This document shows, one piece after another, positions 43,388 to 52,540 of a stretch of DNA of 64,000 nucleotides. The stretch is taken from contig NZ_AP018248.1 in NCBI RefSeq assembly GCF_002368295.1, positions 7,961,326 to 8,025,325 of the forward strand, in the 5' to 3' direction. Position numbers and translations under genes: made by a program. Below the pieces are notes generated by a model. That model was not told the DNA's origin. It worked only from the letters and a program-made list of their open reading frames with translations, and ran no database searches. This DNA comes from Tolypothrix tenuis PCC 7101 (GTDB taxonomy: Bacteria; Cyanobacteriota; Cyanobacteriia; Cyanobacteriales; Nostocaceae). Within the stretch, counting starts at the first letter, position 1. Each line of letters starts with the position of its first letter.

Positions 43388-43413
43388 TGAGGGGTAGCGA
43401 TCGCTACCCCTCA
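43388..43413 (+). terminator. HIP1-centred palindromic hairpin
   Basis: A perfect 26-nt palindrome, TGAGGGGTAGCGA followed by its complement, built on a GCGATCGC octamer. It sits 50 nt after the petN-small ORF pair and probably ends that transcript; no T run follows. Confidence 0.6.
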
Positions 43414-43613
43414 CTTGTATTAAAATATACTTTATTTATACTATTTTTAATAAATTGGAGTTATTATACCTATATCTAAAGATAGATATGTATAAGTTGT
43501 ATGTTATTTCACGTATGCCTAAAGATACAAAACTTAAAAAATTTGTTACATTCAGCGTATTTATGGGCATCTTAAATATAGAAGACTCGTAAGTATTTAA
43601 AGCCCTATTTGGC

Positions 43614-46600
43614 ATGGAAAACTCCTTTTCGCTACAATCTTCAAACCCAAATACTGAGCAAGAAGCATATCCGCCAGATCAGAGATATTCCCTCTATCAA
43701 GGCGATCAACATAGAGCTTTGTCTAAAGTAATTGCCCGTATCCGCGAATCTTTAGATATAGAAACTATCTTTAAAACTACAGTCAAGGAAGTACGTCAAC
43801 TGCTCAATAGTGATAGGGTGGGAGTTTTCCGTTTTTACCCTGATTTGGGATGGGAAGGAGAATTCATCTATGAAGATGTGGCTGCAGAATGGAGTTCAGC
43901 TCTAAAAGCTAAACTGCGCGATCAATGTTTTGCTACAGAATTTGCTGGGTTGTATCAGCAAGGGCGAATTAATGTCTTACATGATATCTATCAAGCTAAT
44001 ATTAGTGATTGTCATATCAAGCTCTTAGAAAGATTCCAAGTTCGCGCTAATATCGCTGTTCCCCTGATGAAAGGTAAAGATTTATGGGGATTGCTATGTA
44101 TTCATCAATGTAGTCAACCTCGGCAATGGCAAGCATCAGAAGTGGAATTTGCCCAACTCATTGCTGAACATTTAGGAGTTGCATTACTACAGGCAGATTA
44201 TCTCGAACAAGTAAAAATACAATCAACACAATTAGCCCAAGCAACAGCCAGAGCCAAAGTAGCAGAATGGCAAAAAACTATAGCCATAACTGTAGAAAAA
44301 ATTCGGCAGTTTCTCGATTTAAAAAGTATTTTCCATGCTAGCACTGATGAACTGAGAAAATTGCTGAATGCCGATCGCGTTGCTATTTACCGTTTCAATC
44401 CAGATTGGAGTGGTGAATTTGTTTTTGAATCAGTAGCAGCAGGTTGGACTTCTTTAATTGAGGAACAGTCACAGCGTCCTGAATTAGGTGAAAATGTCAG
44501 CGAATGTAGTGTTAAAGATTTAGCAGAAATTCCCTTAGTTGATACTTACTTACAAGATACAGAAGGTGGACGTTTTACTAGAGGCGAAGTCTACCGGATT
44601 TGTAATGATATTTATCAAGCTGATTTTAGTGAATGTTACATTAAAGTTTTAGAAAGTTATCAAGCAAAAGCTTATGTAATTATTGCCATTTACCACGGAA
44701 AAAAACTTTGGGGTTTGCTAGCTGTTTATCAAAACGATAGCAGCCGTGATTGGCAAGAAGATGAAGTTTATTTGCTCACTCAAGTTGGTACTCAACTAGG
44801 TGTTGCGTTACAGCAAGCAGAGTTTTTAGAGCAATCGCAAAATCAAGCAGCAGAACTCACCAAAGCTGCTGAAAGACAAAGGGCGCTGGCGAATACCGTT
44901 GAGAAAATTCGGCAATCATTAGATCTTGACACCATATTTAAAACTACTACTCAAGAAGTACGAGGATTATTACAAGTAGAAAGAGTATCAATTTATCGCT
45001 TTAATCCTGACTGGAGTGGTGAATTTGTCGCAGATTCTATTGTTGATGGCTGGACAAGAATAATCCAACCACAATCTGCAACAGAACAGGCGCTTTTACC
45101 AGGAACACCACCAGGTAAATATGCGCGTCATGAAATATTTGTACCTATTTCTCAAGGCGAAAAACTTTGGGGTTTATTAGTAGCTTATCAAAACTCCCAA
45201 GCACGTTATTGGCAAAATGAAGAAATCAATTTGTTAGCACAAGTAGGCGTGCAATTAGGAGTAGCAATACAACAAGCAGAAACCTTGAAGCAGGTGCAGA
45301 TACAGGCGCAGCAATTAGCTCAAGCAGCTGAAAGAGAACGGAAAGCTACTGAAAGAGAGAAAGCATTAGCTGCAACCGTTAAAAAGATGCGTCAATCGCT
45401 TAATCTTGATACCATCTTTGCCACCACTACTCAAGAAGTGCAAAGATTATTAGAACTTGACAGAGCCACAATTTACCGTTTTAAAGAAGACCATAATATT
45501 GAATTTGTATCTGAGTCATTAGCAAATAATGGTACAGTTAATCGGCAAGTTGTACCTTTAATTATTAGAGATTACTTCCAACAAATTCAAGGCAGAGATT
45601 ACCAGAACAGTAAAATTCTGGCTATTAAAGATATTTACAATACAGAAGATTATACCAATCATATTTCTCTGCTACATCCTGTAGTAGCTAGAGCCTATAT
45701 GATTGTGCCAATTTTTCAAGGCGAAGAAATTTGGGGATTGCTAGCGGTATATCAAAATAGTAAATCTCGCGATTGGCAAGAAGATGAGATTGATTTACTT
45801 GTGCATATTGCTAATCAACTAGGAGTAGGAATTCAACAAGCAGAATTATTAGAACAAACACAGCGCCAAAAAGAAGAACTGACACAAACGCTGACAGAAC
45901 TGCAGCGAACTCAAACTCAGTTAATTCAAAGTGAAAAAATGGCTGCTTTAGGACAAGTTGTGGCTGGCGTAGCCCATGAAATTAATAATCCGATTAATTT
46001 TATTTATGGCAATATTTCCCATGTCACTGAATACACGGAAAACCTGCTGAAACTGCTGCAAATATATCAAAAAAATTATCCTAATCCGAAAGCAGAAGTG
46101 AAACAGCAAGCAGCAGAAATAGATGTAGAGTTTATTGCTAAAGATTTACCAAAAATTTTGAGTTCTATGACTACTGGTGCAGAACGCATCAGTGAATTAG
46201 TACTTTCATTACGTACTTTTTCACGCCTGGATGAAGCAGATATGAAACCTGTGAATATCCATGAAGGTATTGACAGTACATTAATGATTTTACAACATCG
46301 CCTGAAACTGCAAGCTGATGGGAGTGGTATTGAAGTAGTGAAGAAATACTCTCAATTACCTCCAGTTGAGTGCTATGCAGCCGAGATGAATCAGGTATTT
46401 ATGAATATTCTCAGTAATGCAATTGATGCCCTAGAGAATGCAGCAAAAGTGAAAAAAACCATTGATCATCCTCAAATTCATATTTATACAGAACTGGTAG
46501 ATGAAAATTCTATCCAGATTCGGATTGTTGACAATGGTTGTGGTATTCCAGAAAGTATGCGATCGCGAATTTTTGATCCATTCTTTACCACCAAGGAACC

Positions 46601-46742
46601 AGGTAAGGGTACAGGCGTAGGATTATACATTAGTTATCAGATTGTTGTGGAAAAACACGGCGGTCAAATTCAGTGCTTTTCTGAACCTGATGAGGGTTCT
46701 GAGTTTTTAATCCAAATTCCGATTAAACGTGCAGTTAGTTAA
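43614..46742 (+). CDS. Four-GAF sensor histidine kinase with a cyanobacteriochrome-like GAF
   Basis: A 1042-aa soluble kinase: GAF1 ~45-195, GAF2 ~230-402, GAF3 ~425-560, GAF4 ~585-745, a coiled coil, HisKA with phospho-acceptor His788 (VAGVAHEINNPINF), and an HATPase domain (N box NQVFMNILSNAIDAL, G1 DNGCGIP, G2 GKGTGVGLYIS). GAF1 has D-Q-Cys105-F (a DXCF motif) and Cys133-His in ISDCHIKLLERF, 28 residues apart, the layout of bilin-binding DXCF cyanobacteriochromes. GAF2 keeps a cysteine (Cys341) but followed by Tyr; GAF3 lacks the whole loop; GAF4 has Asn682-His instead of Cys-His. It is thus probably a light sensor through GAF1, with the others as relays or degenerate. No response regulator is adjacent. 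Confidence 0.9.
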   Translation: MENSFSLQSSNPNTEQEAYPPDQRYSLYQGDQHRALSKVIARIRESLDIETIFKTTVKEVRQLLNSDRVGVFRFYPDLGWEGEFIYEDVAAEWSSALKAKLRDQCFATEFAGLYQQGRINVLHDIYQANISDCHIKLLERFQVRANIAVPLMKGKDLWGLLCIHQCSQPRQWQASEVEFAQLIAEHLGVALLQADYLEQVKIQSTQLAQATARAKVAEWQKTIAITVEKIRQFLDLKSIFHASTDELRKLLNADRVAIYRFNPDWSGEFVFESVAAGWTSLIEEQSQRPELGENVSECSVKDLAEIPLVDTYLQDTEGGRFTRGEVYRICNDIYQADFSECYIKVLESYQAKAYVIIAIYHGKKLWGLLAVYQNDSSRDWQEDEVYLLTQVGTQLGVALQQAEFLEQSQNQAAELTKAAERQRALANTVEKIRQSLDLDTIFKTTTQEVRGLLQVERVSIYRFNPDWSGEFVADSIVDGWTRIIQPQSATEQALLPGTPPGKYARHEIFVPISQGEKLWGLLVAYQNSQARYWQNEEINLLAQVGVQLGVAIQQAETLKQVQIQAQQLAQAAERERKATEREKALAATVKKMRQSLNLDTIFATTTQEVQRLLELDRATIYRFKEDHNIEFVSESLANNGTVNRQVVPLIIRDYFQQIQGRDYQNSKILAIKDIYNTEDYTNHISLLHPVVARAYMIVPIFQGEEIWGLLAVYQNSKSRDWQEDEIDLLVHIANQLGVGIQQAELLEQTQRQKEELTQTLTELQRTQTQLIQSEKMAALGQVVAGVAHEINNPINFIYGNISHVTEYTENLLKLLQIYQKNYPNPKAEVKQQAAEIDVEFIAKDLPKILSSMTTGAERISELVLSLRTFSRLDEADMKPVNIHEGIDSTLMILQHRLKLQADGSGIEVVKKYSQLPPVECYAAEMNQVFMNILSNAIDALENAAKVKKTIDHPQIHIYTELVDENSIQIRIVDNGCGIPESMRSRIFDPFFTTKEPGKGTGVGLYISYQIVVEKHGGQIQCFSEPDEGSEFLIQIPIKRAVS

Positions 46743-47088
46743 AAATATTGCATAGTATAAAACAAGCAATTTTAGATTTTGGATTTTAGATTTCAATCTC
46801 ATCCAAAATTTTTTCTATGCCCTATGCCCCATGCCCTATGCCCTATGCCCTATGCCCTATGCCCCAGAAATGCTAAACTCGTAGAACACTGGGGTCAAAG
46901 TGACTTGCTAGGCTTGATGCAACAAGTGGGAATCATCCCAATACCAGGGCCAGGTTTAATTCTGCGAAAATTGTATTTGGCGGTAAGCGGAGCTATGCCG
47001 AAGGCTTATCGCTTCAATTACTCGTACATTCAAGCTCTAAATAACTTAATGAAAAAGTATCATTAATATTGCATTTTGAATTATTGAT
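46743..47088. other. Repeat-containing intergenic region
   Basis: It contains the CCCTATG heptamer array at 46817-46864 and a short dispersed repeat (AGCGGAGCTATGCCGAAGGC) near 46989. A 95-codon frame crosses both and was not called. Confidence 0.4.
46817..46864 (+). repeat. CCCTATG/CCCCATG heptamer array
   Basis: Six to seven perfect tandem copies of ATGCCCT/ATGCCCC. Confidence 0.9.
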
Positions 47089-48147
47089 ATGGTTACTCTA
47101 TCTCCTAGCCTCAAAGCTAGACTCTCTCAACCCCTAAAAATCGGTGCTTTTGCAGTCAACAGTCGGGTTTTACAGTCGCCTTTATCTGGTGTCACGGATA
47201 TGGTATTTCGCCGTTTGGTACGTCGCTATGCACCAGATTCGATGATGTACACCGAAATGGTTAATGCTACGGGGTTGCACTATGTGAAAGAGTTGCCAAA
47301 AATTATGGAGGTAGATCCCAATGAACGACCAATTAGTATCCAGCTATTTGATTGTCGCCCCGATTTTTTAGCAGAAGCAGCAGTCAAAGCGGTAGAAGAA
47401 GGCGCTGATACTGTTGATATTAATATGGGTTGTCCTGTAAATAAAATTACTAAAAATGGTGGCGGTTCTTCACTATTAAGACAGCCAGAAGTAGCAGAGG
47501 CAATAGTTAGAGAGGTAGTTAAGGCTGTTAATGTACCTGTAACAGTCAAAACCCGTATTGGCTGGAACGATAAGGAAATTACGATTCTCGATTTTGCCAA
47601 GCGGATGGAAGACGCAGGCGCACAAATGATCACCGTGCATGGACGTACCCGCGCTCAAGGTTACAATGGCAATGCGCGTTGGGAATGGATTGCGCGTGTC
47701 AAGGAAATCCTTTCTATCCCAGTAATTGGTAATGGCGATATCTTCTCAGTGGAAGCGGCGGTGAAATGCTTAGAGCAAACTGGTGCTGATGGGGTGATGT
47801 GTTCTCGTGGAACTTTAGGTTATCCATTTTTGGTGGGAGAAGTTGATTACTTCTTAAAAACTGGAGAACTATTACCGCCACCCACACCAATTCAGCGTTT
47901 GGAATGCGCGCGGGAACATTTACAAGCTTTATGGGAATATAAAGGCGATCGCGGTGTGCGTCAAGCCCGTAAGCACATGACTTGGTACGCTAAAGGCTTT
48001 GTCGGTGCTGCTGATTTGCGTGGACAGCTAAGTGCTGTAGAAACTGTCAATCAAGGTTTAGATTTGATTGATCGCGCCATTGAACAATTGACTAAGGGTT
48101 ATGAACCGGAATTAGATGCAGAATCTAATTTTGCTTTTGTCTCATAA
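47089..48147 (+). CDS. dusB: tRNA-dihydrouridine synthase (DusB-like)
   Basis: A 352-aa FMN enzyme that reduces uridine to dihydrouridine in tRNA D-loops. TIM barrel with LQSPLSGVTDMVFRRLV at the N-terminus, TEMVNA, the catalytic cysteine in DINMGCPVNKI (~118-122), KTRIGW, TVHGRTRAQGY and GNGDIFS (phosphate binding). The C-terminal helical domain (~250-352) binds tRNA; ARKHMTWYAKG is typical. DusB is the ancestral bacterial type and fits best. Monocistronic. Confidence 0.93.
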   Translation: MVTLSPSLKARLSQPLKIGAFAVNSRVLQSPLSGVTDMVFRRLVRRYAPDSMMYTEMVNATGLHYVKELPKIMEVDPNERPISIQLFDCRPDFLAEAAVKAVEEGADTVDINMGCPVNKITKNGGGSSLLRQPEVAEAIVREVVKAVNVPVTVKTRIGWNDKEITILDFAKRMEDAGAQMITVHGRTRAQGYNGNARWEWIARVKEILSIPVIGNGDIFSVEAAVKCLEQTGADGVMCSRGTLGYPFLVGEVDYFLKTGELLPPPTPIQRLECAREHLQALWEYKGDRGVRQARKHMTWYAKGFVGAADLRGQLSAVETVNQGLDLIDRAIEQLTKGYEPELDAESNFAFVS

Positions 48148-48200
48148 GTTGTGACGCATTTAAATTGAGGCTACGCCAACAAGCCAAAATTTAAAATCTC

Positions 48201-48298
48201 ATATCAATTTTAAAAAAGAATATGACAAATGGGGAGGGCACAGCAATGCTGTGCCCTACGAATAATTGATAGGTTGTAAATATTGTTTGAATTTAAAT
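48201..48298. repeat. Foldback (MITE-like) element, copy B
   Basis: Starts ATATCAATTTTAAAAAAGAA, has the core GGGAGGGCACAGCA paired with TGCTGTGCCCTA, and ends TTGTTTGAATTTAAATTG. The plan and ends match copy A at 23579-23712. Its right end contains the stop codon of the following minus-strand gene (48293). Confidence 0.7.
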
Positions 48299-49252
48299 TG
48301 ACTTAACTTGATGGCGTTTACTCAAAGATAAACCCAACAGCGTAGCAATTAATCCTAATCCTGCCAAAGGTGTTGGTTCAGGAACACGTTTTGGTTGAGA
48401 TGGAGTAGTTGGGGGTGTATATAAATTGCCATTAAATAAGTAATTATGAGACTCTCCATTTCCAGTTAAAGAACCTACAATTACGTTACCATTAACTTGA
48501 CCGTTATTGAAATTGAAATTAGCTAAAGGTGCCAGAATACTACCTTCAATGCCAATTCCACTAGCAGTTAAATTAGTGGCTTCATAGAAGTTGTAAATCA
48601 CCTTTTGCTTATCTGTACCAATGATATTAAATCCGAAGTTTTGCATTGACACATTTGTACCACTGATATTCACAACAACGGTAGCATTTGCATCAGCTTT
48701 GATTTCAAAATAGTTGGTTTTAGAAACATCTGCACCTGAAAGATTAAACACATTAAAAGCACTACCGCTAGCAGCCAGGTTAATCCCACCCCAAGATTGC
48801 ACTGTAGTTTTACCAGTGGGAGTCAAGCTTGCCAAAGATTGTGAGAGCGATCGCAGTTCTGCTGCTGCGGCATTAAAATCTATGGGATTGCCTTTGCTGA
48901 GGGTACCATTGGGGAAGCCAACATTATTAGCAACCTTGGCAACGCCTCCATAAACAGCATTACCGTGGTAAACTTGACCGTTACTTAAAGTCAAGTTTTG
49001 CCCAGCGACTACTACATTTCCGCTATTATTAGCCAGTTTACTTCCCAATCCACCCACAAAATTGATATTACCGCCAGCAGCTAGCTTACCTTCAATATCT
49101 GTATATTGCTGAGTTACATTTCCTAAAGAAAATACGTTGTAACTAGAGGCGATTCCTAATCCGGCTGCATTTGCTTTTTGTGATATACCAAAAGATAGAG
49201 TTACAAGCATCGGTGCTGCTATCCCAGCACATAAATAGCTGTTGAATTTCAT
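48293..49252 (-). CDS. Choice-of-anchor A family PEP-CTERM protein
   Basis: A 319-aa exported protein: signal peptide (MKFNSYLCAGIAAPMLVTLS, cleavage likely after KANA), a choice-of-anchor A/collagen-binding-like beta domain (~35-280, YNVFSLGNVTQQYTDIEGKLAAGG; NIIGTDKQKVIYNFYEA; GSILAPLANFNFNNGQ), then a PEP-CTERM anchor (VPEPTPLAGLGLIATLLGL...) with a basic end. PEP-CTERM proteins are delivered to the cell surface by exosortase and often occur with exopolysaccharide. Its ligand is unknown. The last codons lie inside a dispersed repeat, so the original C-terminal residues may have been altered. Confidence 0.88.
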   Translation of the reverse strand: MKFNSYLCAGIAAPMLVTLSFGISQKANAAGLGIASSYNVFSLGNVTQQYTDIEGKLAAGGNINFVGGLGSKLANNSGNVVVAGQNLTLSNGQVYHGNAVYGGVAKVANNVGFPNGTLSKGNPIDFNAAAAELRSLSQSLASLTPTGKTTVQSWGGINLAASGSAFNVFNLSGADVSKTNYFEIKADANATVVVNISGTNVSMQNFGFNIIGTDKQKVIYNFYEATNLTASGIGIEGSILAPLANFNFNNGQVNGNVIVGSLTGNGESHNYLFNGNLYTPPTTPSQPKRVPEPTPLAGLGLIATLLGLSLSKRHQVKSI

Positions 49253-49510
49253 AATCTGATTGTCTAGCCAATTTATTGATGTTCATAATCATCCTACGAG
49301 ACAAACAATATCTGACATTCTTCGTTAGGAGAAATTTATTGCATCTTTTATGTGTGTTGGATTTAGATGTTATTCTTTTGAAGTTTTTAATTTGCCTGTA
49401 AGCTTACTGTTGACTCGATTAAATAAGTTTTTAAAATAAAATTTTCCGTAATTACCGATTGATTGAGTCACGCAATATTTTTATTCTTTACTAACAAATA
49501 CTGTAATTTT

Positions 49511-51004
49511 CTATTTGATAACTTTGAGATTGGATAGGCTAGAATCTTCGCAACCAGTAATAAAGCCGCCTGTTGCTTGGATTTGTTGCAGGTATTCAAT
49601 GGCAGATTTAGTAATTAATTCTCCCGGCATTAATACGGGTATTCCCGGGGGATAGGGACAGATGATTTCGGCACAGATGCGATCGCAGGTTTGTTGCAGA
49701 GGTAAAGTTTCTGTAAGGGCAAAAAAAGCCTCGCGGGGAGAAATTTGCACAGAATTACCCAGTTTAAAAATATCATCCCATAAAATTAACGTCTTTTTTT
49801 CTGGCTGTGTTGGGTGCATCTGAGACAGAGTAGTAAAACCCTCAATCAATTTTTCAATATCAGCTTGGGTGTTGCCGTGACTAATAATAAAGGTGAGATG
49901 TTGTAATGAAGCGAATTCCGGCGTTACACCCAGCTTTTCGTCTAAAATTTCCTCAGCTTCAAATCCCGTGAAACCTAACCCGGAAACGGTGACGGTGAGG
50001 CGGGTTTTATCTAAAGCTGCAAAGCCTGGTGACCTCACCCCCAACCCCTCTTTGCCAGCGGAGAGGGGAGTAGGTGCTGATAAAACCGATAAACCTGGAA
50101 TTTGGCTAATGCTGGTTCTAGCTGTATCTGCAAGCTGCAAAGTATGAGATAGCAGTTGTTTGCCAGACAATGCCATTTGCTGACGTGCGGCATCAAGAGA
50201 GGCTAAAAGTACATAGCTGGGGCTGGTAGATTGAACTAATTGCAAAGCTTTACTGATGCGGTTGCTATCTATGCGATTGCCTTGAATGTGGAGCATGGAA
50301 GCTTGCGTCATCGCTCCCAGGGTTTTGTGGATGGATTGCACAGTTAAATCTGCACCTGCGGCTAAGGCTGGAGTAGGTAATTGGGGATGAAAGGTAAAAT
50401 GTGCGCCGTGGGCTTCATCAACGAGTAAAGGGATATTGTATTGCTGGGTAATTTGGGCGATCGCTTTTATATCCCCGCAAACGCCGTAATATGTGGGGTA
50501 AACTATCATCACTGCTTTGGTATCAGGATGCTGTTGCAGCGCAGATTCCACAGCATGGGGTGTAATACTGTGGGCAATATCTAAAATTGGGTCATATTCT
50601 GGATTGAGGAAAATGGGAATTGCACCCGAGAGAATTAAACCCGCGATCGCAGAAGAATGTACATTGCGCGGCAAAATAATTTTATCGCCAGGACTACAAG
50701 TAGCAAGAATTGCCGCCTCAATCCCACAGGTGGAACCATTAACAAGAAACCATGTTTGTGATGCACCAAAGGCTGCTGCTGCTAGTTGTTGCGCTTGTTG
50801 AATTACCCCTTGAGGTGCAAACAAATTATCTAAATCTGCTAATTCTGTTAAATCTGCGCGAAATACAGCTTTACCCAGCAAATCTGCTAAGGGTGCTGCT
50901 ATTCCCTCTCCCTGCTTATGCCCTGGTGTGTAAAAAGGAGCATGAGGACGTGATGCCCAGATTTTGACAGCATCTAATAATGGTGTTTGGTTTTGATTCA
51001 ACAT
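49511..51004 (-). CDS. Orn/Lys/Arg decarboxylase family protein
   Basis: A 497-aa PLP-dependent fold-type I decarboxylase. Family stretches: PFYTPGHKQGEG near the start, FLVNGSTCGIEAAI, RNVHSSAIAGLILSG, VDEAHGAHF and PLP lysine K227 in SIHKTLGAMTQ; the C-terminal domain has YPPGIPVLMPGE. Substrate specificity (lysine, arginine or ornithine) cannot be told by eye. The ATG at 51004 is preferred to 51031. Odd: an ~18-residue insertion (APTPLSAGKEGLGVRSPG) is translated from a well-known non-coding dispersed repeat (CTCACCCCCAACCCCTCT), inserted in frame. Confidence 0.88.
   Translation of the reverse strand: MLNQNQTPLLDAVKIWASRPHAPFYTPGHKQGEGIAAPLADLLGKAVFRADLTELADLDNLFAPQGVIQQAQQLAAAAFGASQTWFLVNGSTCGIEAAILATCSPGDKIILPRNVHSSAIAGLILSGAIPIFLNPEYDPILDIAHSITPHAVESALQQHPDTKAVMIVYPTYYGVCGDIKAIAQITQQYNIPLLVDEAHGAHFTFHPQLPTPALAAGADLTVQSIHKTLGAMTQASMLHIQGNRIDSNRISKALQLVQSTSPSYVLLASLDAARQQMALSGKQLLSHTLQLADTARTSISQIPGLSVLSAPTPLSAGKEGLGVRSPGFAALDKTRLTVTVSGLGFTGFEAEEILDEKLGVTPEFASLQHLTFIISHGNTQADIEKLIEGFTTLSQMHPTQPEKKTLILWDDIFKLGNSVQISPREAFFALTETLPLQQTCDRICAEIICPYPPGIPVLMPGELITKSAIEYLQQIQATGGFITGCEDSSLSNLKVIK
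50028..50083. repeat. Dispersed repeat inserted in the decarboxylase gene
   Basis: ACCTCACCCCCAACCCCTCT and GGAGAGGGGAGTAGGTG parts form a hairpin-type repeat otherwise typical of intergenic DNA in cyanobacteria. The reading frame is kept through it. Confidence 0.7.
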
Positions 51005-51124
51005 AAAAATTGCAGAGGAGTCAAGAAGCAAATCAATTCAGAATTTCCAGTCAAACTGTAAAATCTGAATTTTCTGCCCCTCATCTCCTCTGCTATGAGC
51101 CAAGAGTATAATTACATGCAACTA

Positions 51125-52381
51125 TTATGGAGCTAAGGCATTACCACGCAACAGACTACCAAGGGTTTTGGCAGTAATTTTTAGTTGAGTGATGGGGTTG
51201 GCGGGGACAACAGTCTTATACAGATAGCTGTCGAATGTGAGCTTTTGCACATCTAAGTCAGCACACATTTCTACAAACGCCTCGCGGGTAGCATCAGAGC
51301 GATAAAATACGGTTTGCAGAATGTCCAACACCTTGTAGGTGAGTCCGTATTTTTTATCCCAACGCTTCAGGTAAAGCTTGATGTCTTTTTCTGTGGGGAT
51401 AGTTTGTCCATTGTTGGATATTTCCACAATTGTTTCCGCACACATCCGTCCAGATTTAGCAGCAAAGTAAATACCTTCACCAGAAGACTTGGTGACGTAA
51501 CCAGCCGCATCTCCAACCAAAGCGACTCTACCGACAACGCGGCGAGGACGGGGATGTTCGGGGATGGGGTGTGCTTCCACCTTGATGATTTTACCGCCTG
51601 CCAATTTTTCAATAGCACGGGCGCGAATACCTGCTTGTAACTGTTTAATGCTGGCTTTATGTACCTGCATTGTGCCAGTACCGACAGCTACGTGGTCATA
51701 TTTGGGGAAAACCCAAGCGTAGAAGTCAGTAGAAACGTCATTGCCAACATACATTTCGGCAAGGTCGTTATAGTAAGCCATTTTGTCTTCGGGGAGACGA
51801 ATCCGCTCTTGAAAAGCGATCGCATAATTATAATCCCCTGCATCGATTTCTTTAGCAATGCGGGAATTTGCCCCATCTGCCCCAATTACTAAATCCACTT
51901 TTAAGGTTTTGGCAATCCCTTGTGCTGCACCTTCTGTATGGTCAACGTAATGGATAGTATAAGGGTCAGTATTGTTGGTGGGTATATCCAGTTTATGAAC
52001 GGTGGCGTTTATTAAAGTTGCACCGAGTTTCGCTGCACGATCCCGCAAGAAACCGTCCAACACTTCCCGGCGGCACATTCCTATATATTCATCTTCATTT
52101 ATCAGATTGATATCAACCTCACGATTTGAGGGTGATATCATTTTCATCTTCCGCACTCGGCGATCGATAATCTCTGGTGGTAGGTCAAATTCACCCACCA
52201 TACACAGGGGAATCGCACCCCCGCATGGCTTCGCATTATCTAGCTTCCGCTCAATCAGGTAAGTCTCAATTCCAGCTTTTGCCAGTGTTTCAGCGGCAGA
52301 TGAACCAGCTGGGCCTGAACCAACAACAGCAACCCGTAGTGTCAAAGGTTTTCTCCCAATCTTGACATTTACCGAAAGCAT
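51125..52381 (-). CDS. chlP: Geranylgeranyl diphosphate/chlorophyll reductase ChlP
   Basis: A 418-aa FAD-dependent reductase that saturates the geranylgeranyl chain to phytyl for chlorophyll and tocopherol. GxGxxG at residues 20-25 (VVGSGPAGSSAAETLA), AKPCGGAIPLCMVGEFDLP, ADGANSRIAKEI and GDAAGYVTKSSGEGIYFA are all characteristic of cyanobacterial and plant ChlP. Length is normal. The start at ATG 52381 gives ten residues before the usual start (LTLRVAVVG); a TTG in that stretch could also be used. Upstream lies a GGATGAA tandem heptamer. Confidence 0.96.
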   Translation of the reverse strand: MLSVNVKIGRKPLTLRVAVVGSGPAGSSAAETLAKAGIETYLIERKLDNAKPCGGAIPLCMVGEFDLPPEIIDRRVRKMKMISPSNREVDINLINEDEYIGMCRREVLDGFLRDRAAKLGATLINATVHKLDIPTNNTDPYTIHYVDHTEGAAQGIAKTLKVDLVIGADGANSRIAKEIDAGDYNYAIAFQERIRLPEDKMAYYNDLAEMYVGNDVSTDFYAWVFPKYDHVAVGTGTMQVHKASIKQLQAGIRARAIEKLAGGKIIKVEAHPIPEHPRPRRVVGRVALVGDAAGYVTKSSGEGIYFAAKSGRMCAETIVEISNNGQTIPTEKDIKLYLKRWDKKYGLTYKVLDILQTVFYRSDATREAFVEMCADLDVQKLTFDSYLYKTVVPANPITQLKITAKTLGSLLRGNALAP

Positions 52382-52464
52382 CCTACCATGTACGTTTGGC
52401 TCATTTCTCGCTCTGGCTTCTGGTTTTGAAGTAAATGCAATATTCCTTAATATTTCGATACGAA

Positions 52465-52516
52465 GCTGCTAGGAAGGATGAAGGATGAAGTATCAAGTAT
52501 GAAGAATGAAATTTAA
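52465..52516. repeat. GGATGAA/GTATGAA heptamers
   Basis: Irregular tandem units AAGGATGAAGGATGAAGTAT and AAGTATGAAGAATGAA precede the YidD-like gene, with TATACTTCAT as a partial complement that could make a hairpin. Confidence 0.6.
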
Positions 52517-52540
52517 TTTTTTATACTTCATCTTTAAGTT

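Noticed and set aside
46779..47066. 95-codon frame after the GAF kinase
   Set aside because: The first third is heptamer repeat and the last third contains a short dispersed repeat; the middle (DLLGLMQQVGIIPIPGPG) could be a relic but resembles nothing known to me.
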